The translations under genes and the position numbers were made by a program. The notes under the pieces were generated by a model. The model did not search any database and was not told the origin of the DNA. It saw only the letters and a program-made list of their open reading frames with translations. A DNA stretch of 22,406 nucleotides from an uncultured Actinomyces sp. (lineage in GTDB: Bacteria; Actinomycetota; Actinomycetes; Actinomycetales; Actinomycetaceae), in assembly GCA_916719935.1 (NCBI GenBank), contig CAKAPY010000004.1, positions 1 through 22,406 on the forward strand, read 5' to 3'. Shown here piece after piece: positions 6,987-14,332 of this stretch; within the stretch, counting starts at the first letter, position 1; each line of letters starts with the position of its first letter.

Positions 6987-9437
6987 TCACCCTTCAACCG
7001 GGGGCGCAGCGGGTTCACTCACGGCAACCCTGCGCCGACGAGAGCGCTTTACAGGAGTTGCTTCTTCGCTCCGCGAAGGAACGTTGATCACAATCTCTTG
7101 CGTCGTGTGGGTTGCAGCAACAGGTACCGCCGGCTCCGGAAGATCAATATGGACCCGAGTAGGTTCACTCGCCTCACTCACCGCGCGACGTCGACGCGAA
7201 CGCGCGGGGCGCGACGGCTTAGTAGTCTTCTCAGGCGCCGAGGCTTCGTCACGAAGCGCTGCAGATTGCAGCCGGGTTTGTACGGGTGCAGCCGCAGGGG
7301 TGTCCTCAGACTCGGGAGCAGCTTCTCCCCCGCTGACGGCGGGGCCATCTTCTTGGGGACGCGTTACCCTGCGTGAACGACGCGGGCGCTTCACCTCTGC
7401 CGAGGCCTCGCGCGCGGCCTTTCGCTTCGGCGACGCATCCTGCTGCCGTGCCGATTCGGACTTTTCATCCGAAACTTGCACTTCATCGTCTTGGTGAGCA
7501 GACTGAGCTGATTCCTCACGACTGCTTGCAGCTGCGATTGCAGTCATCGCCTCGCGAGCTCGCTCGTGCTCAGGGCTGTCCTCAACACGCGTACGATTTT
7601 GAGACTTCTTCTGGCGCTTCGGAGCTTCCTCAGCCGCGCCCTGAATCTCTACCGGGTGGTGATGGACAATGAATCCGCGACCCTCGCATGCCTCACAGGT
7701 GGTAGAGAAGGCCTCAACCAGCCCCTCACCCACACGCTTACGGGTCATCTGAACCAGACCCAGTGACGTGATTTCAGTGACTTGATGGCGCGTACGATCT
7801 CGACCCAAGCACTCAACAAGGCGACGAAGAACAAGATCGCGGTTCGATTCCAGAACCATATCGACAAAGTCAATAATGACAATTCCACCGATATCGCGCA
7901 GACGAAGCTGACGGACAATCTCTTCGGCGGCCTCGAGATTATTTCGGGTGACCGTCTCTTCCAAAGTTCCGCCCGCACCGATGAACTTACCGGTGTTCAC
8001 GTCGATAACGGTCATGGCTTCGGTGCGATCAATGATGAGCGTGCCGCCACTGGGCAACCAGACCTTGCGATCCATTCCCTTGGCAAGCTGCTCATCCACG
8101 CGGTAGGCGTGGAAAGCATCTTCTGTTCCAACCCACTTGGTCACGCGATCAGAAAGCTCGGGAGAAAGCTCGTCAACGTAAGCCTTGACCGTTTCATAGG
8201 TCTCATTACCTTCAATGATGAGCTCCGCAAAGTCTTCATTGAAGATGTCGCGGACAACGCGAACCGCAAGTTCAGGCTCGCCGCGCAGCAAAACCGGCGC
8301 GTTCTTCGTCGAAGAAAGCTTGGATTCAATATCGTCCCACTGCTTACTCAAACGGCGAACATCGTCGCGAATTTGCTCTTCCGTTGCCCCTTCAGCTGCG
8401 GTACGCACAATTACGCCGGCAGAATCGGGGACAACCTGCTTGAGGATCTTCTTCAAACGGATGCGCTCACGCTCAGGAAGCTTTCGCGAAATGCCCATCA
8501 TGGAGCCACCGGGGATCAGGACAAGGTAGCGTCCAGCCAAAGTAATCTGACTGGTCAGGCGCGCGCCCTTGTGGCCGATCGGATCCTTTGTGACCTGGAC
8601 CAGGACCGGGTCACCGGGTTTCAGGGCAGATTCGATGCGGCGAGGCTTTCCTTCAAGTCCAACCGCATCCCAATTCACTTCGCCGGCATAAAGGACAGCA
8701 TTGCGCCCCTTGCCGATATCAACGAAGGCAGCTTCCATCGAGGGCAGAACATTTTGAACGCGCCCCATATAGATATTGCCGACCGCGGTCTTCTGAGTAC
8801 GGCGCGCAACATAGTGCTCGACCAGAAGATCGTCTTCGATAATTGCGATCTGATCCAGACCGTCCTGGCCGCGAATCACCATCTTACGGTTCACAGACTC
8901 ACGTCGAGCTAGGAATTCAGATTCGGTAATGCGGTGGTGACGACGTCCCTCGCGGCGCCCTTCCTTGCGGCGCTGCTTCTTGGCCTCGAGGCGGGTTGAA
9001 CCTTTGAGCGCCTGGACCTCGTCGCTTCCCTCTTGAGTTTCAGAAGCGCGAACGCGACGGCGACGACGACGGCGAGTTGTCTCTTCACCACTTTCAGAGC
9101 TATCCACACTGTCAGCAGCCTCACTAGCAGGTGCTGCCTGCTCCTTCTCGGCAACCTCGGGCGTTTCTTCGTCCTGATCCTTACGCCGAGAGCGCCGACG
9201 CTTTGGCTGAGCGGCCTCAGAGGATGCATCCTCGTCTGAAGCTTTCTTTCGCGAACGCGCACGCTTCTTCGTCGTTGTTTCTTCGGTCGCCTCCTCCACC
9301 TTCACTTCGCGGGTACGCGAGCGACGACGGGGCTTTTCTTCCGTCTCACTCTGCGAGGTATTTGCGGGGGCAGAAAAAGTCGGTTCCTGGAATGTCGGAG
9401 CCTGGAAAAGCAGAGTTGCTGCTGGAGTTTCAGGCAT
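6987..9437 (-). CDS. rne: Ribonuclease E/G family endoribonuclease (RNase E)
   Basis: RNase E cleaves single-stranded RNA in mRNA decay and rRNA/tRNA processing. I start it at ATG 9437, preceded by AAGAGG; the frame extends to a TTG at 9503 without support. The 816-residue protein has an N-terminal arm of about 190 residues rich in Arg, Lys, Glu and Ala. An S1 RNA-binding domain follows (about 218-303, GNIYMGRVQNVLPSMEAAFVD), then the 5'-sensor region and a DNase I-like catalytic region. Its metal-binding aspartates are in VIDVNTGKF (Asp479) and IIDFVDM (Asp523). A Zn-link CEAC (581-584) joins two subunits. The C-terminal arm is again basic, with repeated RSRRRR motifs at about 746-751 and 798-803. 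Extended arms on both sides of the core are typical of actinobacterial RNase E and may bind RNA or degradosome partners. It is divergent from cydA. Confidence 0.96.
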   Translation of the reverse strand: MPETPAATLLFQAPTFQEPTFSAPANTSQSETEEKPRRRSRTREVKVEEATEETTTKKRARSRKKASDEDASSEAAQPKRRRSRRKDQDEETPEVAEKEQAAPASEAADSVDSSESGEETTRRRRRRRVRASETQEGSDEVQALKGSTRLEAKKQRRKEGRREGRRHHRITESEFLARRESVNRKMVIRGQDGLDQIAIIEDDLLVEHYVARRTQKTAVGNIYMGRVQNVLPSMEAAFVDIGKGRNAVLYAGEVNWDAVGLEGKPRRIESALKPGDPVLVQVTKDPIGHKGARLTSQITLAGRYLVLIPGGSMMGISRKLPERERIRLKKILKQVVPDSAGVIVRTAAEGATEEQIRDDVRRLSKQWDDIESKLSSTKNAPVLLRGEPELAVRVVRDIFNEDFAELIIEGNETYETVKAYVDELSPELSDRVTKWVGTEDAFHAYRVDEQLAKGMDRKVWLPSGGTLIIDRTEAMTVIDVNTGKFIGAGGTLEETVTRNNLEAAEEIVRQLRLRDIGGIVIIDFVDMVLESNRDLVLRRLVECLGRDRTRHQVTEITSLGLVQMTRKRVGEGLVEAFSTTCEACEGRGFIVHHHPVEIQGAAEEAPKRQKKSQNRTRVEDSPEHERAREAMTAIAAASSREESAQSAHQDDEVQVSDEKSESARQQDASPKRKAAREASAEVKRPRRSRRVTRPQEDGPAVSGGEAAPESEDTPAAAPVQTRLQSAALRDEASAPEKTTKPSRPARSRRRRAVSEASEPTRVHIDLPEPAVPVAATHTTQEIVINVPSRSEEATPVKRSRRRRVAVSEPAAPPVEG

Positions 9438-9699
9438 GGCCTCTTCTTTCACAATGTCAGTATGTTGACCGAGCTCGCACTGCTGGGTCTGTATTACACG
9501 CAATGAAGCGGAAGTCTTATCGAAGTTGCAGCTGGCAACCGCAGGCGTTCATCTGTTACAAACAGGCCGCCCTGTGATGGTCGGAGAGTGCGCTCCACCC
9601 ATTTCGTATTCCCTATTCTCTCATAGGGATTGCGGGCATGCCCGGGCACTTTCGCGGCGGTTCTTCCAATGTTCACCACGTCACCATAGAATCACTTTA

Positions 9700-9727
9700 A
9701 ATAAAACGACACAGCTGCGGTTTTATT
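9700..9727. promoter_or_regulatory. Inverted repeat AATAAAAC-N12-GTTTTATT, candidate operator
   Basis: Perfect 8-bp arms flank a 12-bp spacer that itself contains CAGCTG (9712-9717). It lies between divergent genes, where no terminator is needed, and about 130-155 bp upstream of cydA. The symmetry suits a dimeric DNA-binding protein or a hairpin in the rne leader. The repeat does not match a regulator consensus that I can name with confidence. Confidence 0.35.
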
Positions 9728-9758
9728 CAGAAAAACAGCATTTAACACGGTGGGGAAC

Positions 9759-9803
9759 TATATTTGTTGACACAACGTCGTCAAAGTTTTGCCACAGCTG
9801 TGA
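9759..9803 (+). promoter_or_regulatory. Candidate cydA promoter/operator region
   Basis: TATATT (9759-9764) could be a -10 box, but no clear -35 is found. Just downstream lie TTGAC-N8-GTCAA (9767-9784), TTGT-N4-ACAA (9764-9775) and the perfect palindrome CACAGCTGTG (9793-9802). CACAGCTG also occurs at 9710-9717, 83 bp away. Symmetric sites next to a promoter suit oxygen- or redox-dependent repression of cytochrome bd, for which Rex is a known regulator in other actinobacteria. The arms here do not fit the Rex consensus well enough to name it. Confidence 0.35.
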
Positions 9804-9854
9804 CGAACTTATGACACACCCTGAACACAATTTCCCTGAGACAGGACTATGACC

Positions 9855-11405
9855 ATGACCTTTGCTCCAGCAGCACTTGATGCGCTGACACTGGGACGAT
9901 GGCAATTCGGCATCCTGACCGTTTACCACTTCGTCTTGGTTCCTCTCACCATCGGTCTGTCACTCCTGGTCGCAATTATGCAGACCGTGTGGCACAAGAC
10001 CGGTAAAGAGGAATGGCTCCAGGCAACTCGATTCTTCGGCAAGTTACTCTTGATCAACTTCGCCCTTGGTGTTGCCACCGGTATCGTGCAGGAATTCCAA
10101 TTCGGCATGAACTGGTCGGAGTACTCGCGTTACGTCGGCGATATCTTCGGCGCTCCGCTCGCAGTCGAGGCCCTTCTGGCCTTCTTCCTTGAATCAACCT
10201 TCCTGGGTCTGTGGATCTTCGGATGGGGACGCCTTTCCAAGGGCTGGCACCTTGCCTGCATCTGGCTCGTTTCCTTCGGCACGATGTTCTCGGCACTGTG
10301 GATCTTGGGCGCGAACTCTTGGATGCAGCACCCCGTCGGCGCACGCTTCAACCCCGAAACGGGCCGTGCAGAGCTCGACGGAGTAGCCGGCTTCCTCAAG
10401 GTCGTCGCCAACCCGGTCCTCGTGTGGGAGTACTCCCACGTCATCACCTCTGCTTGGCTTGTTGCCGGTACCTTCGTTGCAGGCATCGCATTCTGGTGGA
10501 TGACCCGCGCCAAGCGCCTCGGTGGTGAAGAGGGAGCAAAGGAAGCCTCGTCTATGTGGCGTCCCATCGCCCGCTTCGGTCTGCTGGTTATCCTCATCGG
10601 TGGGCTCGGAACCGCAGCAAGCGGCCACTTCCAGGGCCAAGAACTAGTCAAGATTCAGCCCATGAAGATGGCAGCCGCGGAAGGCGTCTGTGTCGATACT
10701 CAAGGCGCAGCATTTACCGTTGCTCAATTCGGCGACTGCCCCTTGGGCGATGATGGCAAGCAGCCGACCAAGTTCATTCAGGTTCCCGGCGTCGCTGCTT
10801 TCATGTCTCACAACTCCTTCTCTGCAGACGTTAAGGGTGTTGCAGATGAGCAGCAGCGCATGGTTGAGCTCCTCAACTCCAATGAGGACTTTGTCAAGAC
10901 CTACGGCGACGCGAAGCAATACGATTTCCGTCCCCCGCAGATGGTGACCTTCTGGACATTCCGCCTGATGATCGGTACTGCAGCATTCTCCGCGGCACTC
11001 GCGCTGTGGGGACTGTGGGCAACACGTAAGGGACAGACTTCCGCATCGAAGGCCCTGGGGATCTTCGCGCTTGTTTCAATTCCCATGCCCTTCCTCGGCG
11101 CTTCTTTCGGCTGGATCTTCACCGAAATGGGCCGTCAACCCTGGGTTGTTGTTCCCAACATCGCAGGCCTTGAAAGTGGCGATCCCGTCGGATCGGTCAT
11201 GATGATGACATCTGCCGGTATCTCCAGTGCTGTTCCCGCCTGGCAGGTCCTGGTCTCGATGAGCGTCTTCTCCATCCTCTACGCAATCCTCGGTGTCGTG
11301 TGGTTCATCCTCATGAAGCGCTACGCCGTCGAGGGACTCCACCCCCGCCCCAAGGACGCTACCGATAAGGAAGCAGTCTCTGGCGCACTCTCATTCGGCT
11401 ACTGA
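9855..11405 (+). CDS. cydA: Cytochrome bd quinol oxidase subunit I
   Basis: CydA carries haems b558, b595 and d and oxidises quinol while reducing oxygen to water, a high-affinity respiratory route in the cytoplasmic membrane. I use ATG 9855, because AGGA (9843-9846) lies 8 nt upstream; ATG 9849 would add two residues but is only 2 nt from it. In the 516-residue form the haem ligands are His25 (VYHFVLVPLT), His195 (EYSHVITSAWL) and Met372 (FRLMIG). Glu105 and Glu113 match the conserved acidic pair around GAPLAVEALLAFFLEST. The quinol loop includes KIQPMKMAAAEG, with Lys266 and Glu276, and GRQPW lies at 426-430. Two cysteines (279, 295) lie in the periplasmic Q-loop. cydB follows after 14 nt. 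Confidence 0.98.
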   Translation: MTFAPAALDALTLGRWQFGILTVYHFVLVPLTIGLSLLVAIMQTVWHKTGKEEWLQATRFFGKLLLINFALGVATGIVQEFQFGMNWSEYSRYVGDIFGAPLAVEALLAFFLESTFLGLWIFGWGRLSKGWHLACIWLVSFGTMFSALWILGANSWMQHPVGARFNPETGRAELDGVAGFLKVVANPVLVWEYSHVITSAWLVAGTFVAGIAFWWMTRAKRLGGEEGAKEASSMWRPIARFGLLVILIGGLGTAASGHFQGQELVKIQPMKMAAAEGVCVDTQGAAFTVAQFGDCPLGDDGKQPTKFIQVPGVAAFMSHNSFSADVKGVADEQQRMVELLNSNEDFVKTYGDAKQYDFRPPQMVTFWTFRLMIGTAAFSAALALWGLWATRKGQTSASKALGIFALVSIPMPFLGASFGWIFTEMGRQPWVVVPNIAGLESGDPVGSVMMMTSAGISSAVPAWQVLVSMSVFSILYAILGVVWFILMKRYAVEGLHPRPKDATDKEAVSGALSFGY

Positions 11406-11419
11406 GGAAAGGAAAAACC

Positions 11420-12541
11420 ATGACTTTGAGTATCTTGTGGTTCATCCTCATCGCTGTCTTGTGGACCATGTATCTGGTCCTCGAGGGCTTCGACTACGGA
11501 GTGGGAATGCTCCAGGGCTTCCTCGCACGCGATGATCGCGAGCGCACCCAAGCGCTACGCACAATCGGCCCCCACTGGGACGGTAACGAGGTCTGGCTGC
11601 TAACCGCCGGTGGCGCGACCTTCGCAGCATTCCCCGAATGGTACGCAACCATGTTCTCGGGAATGTACCTGGCACTCTTCCTCATTCTGCTGGCACTCAT
11701 CGTTCGCGTTTGTGCAGTTGAATGGCGCTCAAAGCTCAAGTCTGAGCAATGGCGCAGTGTCTGGGATCGCGTTCACGCAGTCTCCGCGCTGCTTGTTCCC
11801 CTTCTCTTCGGTGTAGCATTCGCCAACCTTGTTCAGGGAATGAAGATTGAGGTCGTCACTCATGGAACGAACGCGGTCGTTGCACCTGCGGATGTCCCCT
11901 CCTCACTCAATACCGCAGTTCACCAGCTGACCGGTGGTTTCTTCTCACTGCTCACTCCCTACACCCTCTTGGGTGGTCTTGTCCTGGTTGCTCTGTGCCT
12001 TGCTCACGGCGCTCAGTTCTTGGCCCTCAAGTCCGAAGGCGACCTGCAGGAGCGCGCAAATGGTTTCGCCGCTCCCGCGACAGTGGTTGCGACCGCTCTG
12101 GCTGCCGTGTGGGTAATCTGGGGACAGTTCGCGTACTCAACGAACGTTTTGGCATGGATCCCGCTGCTCATCGCAGCGCTGTGCCTCATCGCCTCGACTG
12201 TCTTCTCGCAGGCTGTCTTGCGTAACGAAGGTCTGTCCTTCCTCTTCTCTTGTCTCGCAATGGCCGGAGCAGTTGCATGGATCTTCGCAGCAATGGCACC
12301 CAACGTCATGAAGTCGAGCATTGATCCCGCTTATTCGCTGACCATCGCACAGGCCTCGTCGACGACGGGAACTCTGACCGTGATGTCCATCGTTGCCCTC
12401 TGCTTGGTCCCCGTGGTTCTTGTCTACACCGCGTGGTCCTACTGGAAGTTCCGTTCTCGCGTTTCTTCCTCGGATGTTTCAACGAATACCGGTTTGATCT
12501 TGAACAAGATCCGACTGGATCAGAATTTCCTCGCGGGCTGA
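11420..12541 (+). CDS. cydB: Cytochrome bd quinol oxidase subunit II
   Basis: CydB is the second membrane subunit and stabilises CydA. The 373 residues are close to the E. coli length (379) and form several hydrophobic segments. Conserved blocks are LVLEGFDYGVGML (about 20-32), PHWDGNEVWLLTAGGA (about 50-65) and FAAFPEWYATMFSGMYLALF (about 67-86). The start has a strong Shine-Dalgarno (AGGAAAGG). No CydX-like small subunit gene follows; the next 87 nt hold a terminator and the cydD leader. Co-transcription with cydA is clear from the 14-nt gap. Confidence 0.98.
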   Translation: MTLSILWFILIAVLWTMYLVLEGFDYGVGMLQGFLARDDRERTQALRTIGPHWDGNEVWLLTAGGATFAAFPEWYATMFSGMYLALFLILLALIVRVCAVEWRSKLKSEQWRSVWDRVHAVSALLVPLLFGVAFANLVQGMKIEVVTHGTNAVVAPADVPSSLNTAVHQLTGGFFSLLTPYTLLGGLVLVALCLAHGAQFLALKSEGDLQERANGFAAPATVVATALAAVWVIWGQFAYSTNVLAWIPLLIAALCLIASTVFSQAVLRNEGLSFLFSCLAMAGAVAWIFAAMAPNVMKSSIDPAYSLTIAQASSTTGTLTVMSIVALCLVPVVLVYTAWSYWKFRSRVSSSDVSTNTGLILNKIRLDQNFLAG

Positions 12542-12552
12542 TCGTCCGCAGT

Positions 12553-12589
12553 ACTGGTGGCCTCGGGAAACCGGGGCCACCAGTTTTTT
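12553..12589 (+). terminator. Intrinsic terminator between cydB and cydD
   Basis: ACTGGTGGCC (12553-12562) pairs with GGCCACCAGT (12575-12584). The stem continues inward through a T/G wobble and CGG/CCG to a GAAA tetraloop. Six T residues (12584-12589) follow. The stem of about 14 bp with a GNRA loop and U-tract is a textbook Rho-independent terminator. It begins 12 nt after the cydB stop, and only 39 nt separate it from the cydD start. Confidence 0.93.
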
Positions 12590-12628
12590 CACCGAGCACG
12601 ACCTTCTCCAAGGACAGAAAATAGAAGA

Positions 12629-14332
12629 ATGCGCCCACTGGACCCCCGTCTTCTCAAGTACGCTTCGAGCGCGCGTCGTCATATCATCCTCATTTCAATC
12701 TTGGGGATTGTGACGGCAGTCTTGGTGATTGCACAGACTCTTGCCCTTTCTGCGGCTCTCTCTCCCGCAGTCACATCCGGTGCATCGCTTACCCAAGTAC
12801 GCACGCCACTTCTGCTCTTGGTCGCAATCGTTATCGCACGCGCGGCAGTCATCGGAGTTCGCGAGGCCTTGGGACACCGTGCAGCAGACCGGACAATCCG
12901 AGAGTTGCGTGGACGCGTCCTGACACACATCTCAAGCCTGGGGCCACGCTGGCGCGCTACTCACGGTTCCGAGGCCTCGACGCTCCTTTCCCGAGGCTTG
13001 ACAGACCTCTCCCCTTACTTCGTCGACTATCTTCCCCAGTTGGTCCTCACAGCAACTGTGACTCCCCTAGCCCTGGCAACAATCCTTTTCCTCGATTTCT
13101 GGTCAGCTTTTATCGCCGCAATCGTCGTTCCCCTGATCCCAATTTTTATGGCCTTAATTGGTCGATTCACTCAGAGCGCTTCCTCAGAAAAACTGGAAAC
13201 AATGCAGACCTTGGGCGCACAAATGCTGGATTTGATTGCGGGACTGCCGACCCTTCGCGCCTTGGGCCGAGAAAGCGCTCCTCGTGCGCATTTAGAATCT
13301 CTCTCGCGATCCAATACACGCGCAACAATGTCGACGCTGCGCATTGCTTTTCTTTCTGGTGCTGTATTGGAGTTTCTCTCCACACTCTGCGTCGCCTTGG
13401 TGGCCGTCGAAGTCGGTTTCCGAATGGTTTTCGGTCATGTTTCTTTATTCACCGGCCTAGCCGTCATCATGCTTGCACCGGAAGTTTTCGAACCTCTACG
13501 TCAGGTCGGTGCTCAGTTCCATGCCTCCGCAAATGGTGTCGCCGCGGCAGAACGAGCCTTCGAGATTTTAGAAACCCCCATTCCTTCAATGGATGAAGAC
13601 TCGGAAAACTCTGTTCAAGGCATTCAAAATATCGATTGGTCTTCAGCTGCCTTCTCATTGCGCGATCTTTCGATTGAAGCACGCGGCACTTGGGCACCTG
13701 CAGGGTTGAACGCGGATATCCTGCCAGGAACGCTGAGCGTCCTTGCAGGCCCCTCAGGTTCAGGAAAAACCAGCACGATTTACGCCCTGATGCGGCTGCT
13801 TCCGATTCAGAGTGGACAGCTGATGGTCCGCACCTGTAGCGGAGAAGAAATTCCCCTTCAAGATATTCCCAAAGAGGCACTGTGGAAAGCCATAACCTGG
13901 GTACCACAGCATCCTTCTTTGCTTCCCGGGACCTTACGCGAGCAACTTCCATCTTCAACAGATGAAGAACTCGAAGCTGCCGCGGCGCTTTGCGGATTTA
14001 CAGAGGTTCTCGACACGCTTGCCGAACGTTGGGATGCTCCAATTGGCCAAGACGGAGCCGGGCTTTCCGTTGGACAACGACAGCGTTTTGCTCTTACCCG
14101 CGCTTTGCTCGCACGCACTCCTATTGTCATCTTGGATGAACCTACGGCTCACTTGGACGCAGTCAGCGAAGAGATCGTTTTAAAGGCAATAGAAGCTCTG
14201 CGCAAGAAAGGGCGAACAGTCATCGCGATTGCGCATCGCCAGGCTCTTATCGATGCAGCAGACCAAGTGATCAAGGTTCATTCACGGGTTAAGGATCAGG
14301 CCGAATTGGCAGAAGTTGGAGGAGAGCAATGA
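12629..14332 (+). CDS. cydD: Thiol reductant ABC exporter subunit CydD
   Basis: CydD pairs with CydC in an inner-membrane ABC transporter that exports cysteine/glutathione and is needed to assemble cytochrome bd. The start is ATG 12629 (MRPLDPRLLKYASSARR), 567 residues. The frame is open from a GTG at 12557, but that region is the terminator hairpin. The Shine-Dalgarno is weak (AGAAGA close to the ATG). Six membrane segments in the first 300 residues are followed by an ATPase domain with Walker A GPSGSGKT (374-381), Q-loop VPQHPS (Gln427), signature LSVGQ (479-483, Val in place of the usual Gly) and Walker B VILDEP (500-505). H-loop AIAHRQ closes it. cydC overlaps the stop as ATGA. Confidence 0.95.
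   Translation: MRPLDPRLLKYASSARRHIILISILGIVTAVLVIAQTLALSAALSPAVTSGASLTQVRTPLLLLVAIVIARAAVIGVREALGHRAADRTIRELRGRVLTHISSLGPRWRATHGSEASTLLSRGLTDLSPYFVDYLPQLVLTATVTPLALATILFLDFWSAFIAAIVVPLIPIFMALIGRFTQSASSEKLETMQTLGAQMLDLIAGLPTLRALGRESAPRAHLESLSRSNTRATMSTLRIAFLSGAVLEFLSTLCVALVAVEVGFRMVFGHVSLFTGLAVIMLAPEVFEPLRQVGAQFHASANGVAAAERAFEILETPIPSMDEDSENSVQGIQNIDWSSAAFSLRDLSIEARGTWAPAGLNADILPGTLSVLAGPSGSGKTSTIYALMRLLPIQSGQLMVRTCSGEEIPLQDIPKEALWKAITWVPQHPSLLPGTLREQLPSSTDEELEAAAALCGFTEVLDTLAERWDAPIGQDGAGLSVGQRQRFALTRALLARTPIVILDEPTAHLDAVSEEIVLKAIEALRKKGRTVIAIAHRQALIDAADQVIKVHSRVKDQAELAEVGGEQ

Larger units (their letters stand above)
9438..9854. promoter_or_regulatory. Divergent rne/cydA intergenic region with several inverted repeats
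   Basis: This 417-bp gap must carry promoters for rne (minus) and the cyd operon (plus). It holds many symmetric elements: GTTGC/GCAAC at 9525-9539, CTGTT/AACAG at 9553-9565, TCCCTAT/ATAGGGA at 9610-9629, the overlapping perfect palindromes GGGCATGCCC (9634-9643) and TGCCCGGGCA (9639-9648), and those listed separately near cydA. Those on the rne side would lie in a long rne leader and could fold in RNA. No protein-coding frame here has a convincing start site or family match. On the minus strand TAATAC (9496-9491) resembles a -10 box for rne, but no good -35 partner is present. Confidence 0.6.

Noticed and set aside
6967..6992. Hairpin at the rne 3' end as a terminator
   Set aside because: The stem is interrupted and is followed by A-residues on the rne strand, not U-residues.
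7782..8912. A 376-codon open frame on the plus strand opposite rne
   Set aside because: It is fully antisense to well-conserved RNase E domains, its translation has no recognisable motif, and such long mirror frames are common in GC-rich coding DNA.
9494..9679. A 61-codon minus-strand frame in the rne leader
   Set aside because: Its GTG start has no ribosome-binding site, and the frame runs through the palindromes; a regulatory leader is a better explanation.
9767..9795. TTGACA at 9767 as the -35 box of cydA
   Set aside because: No -10-like hexamer lies 16-18 nt downstream; the sequence there is TTTTGCCACAG.
12542..12628. A CydX-like small subunit gene after cydB
   Set aside because: The space holds a terminator hairpin, and no short membrane-peptide frame with a start site is present.
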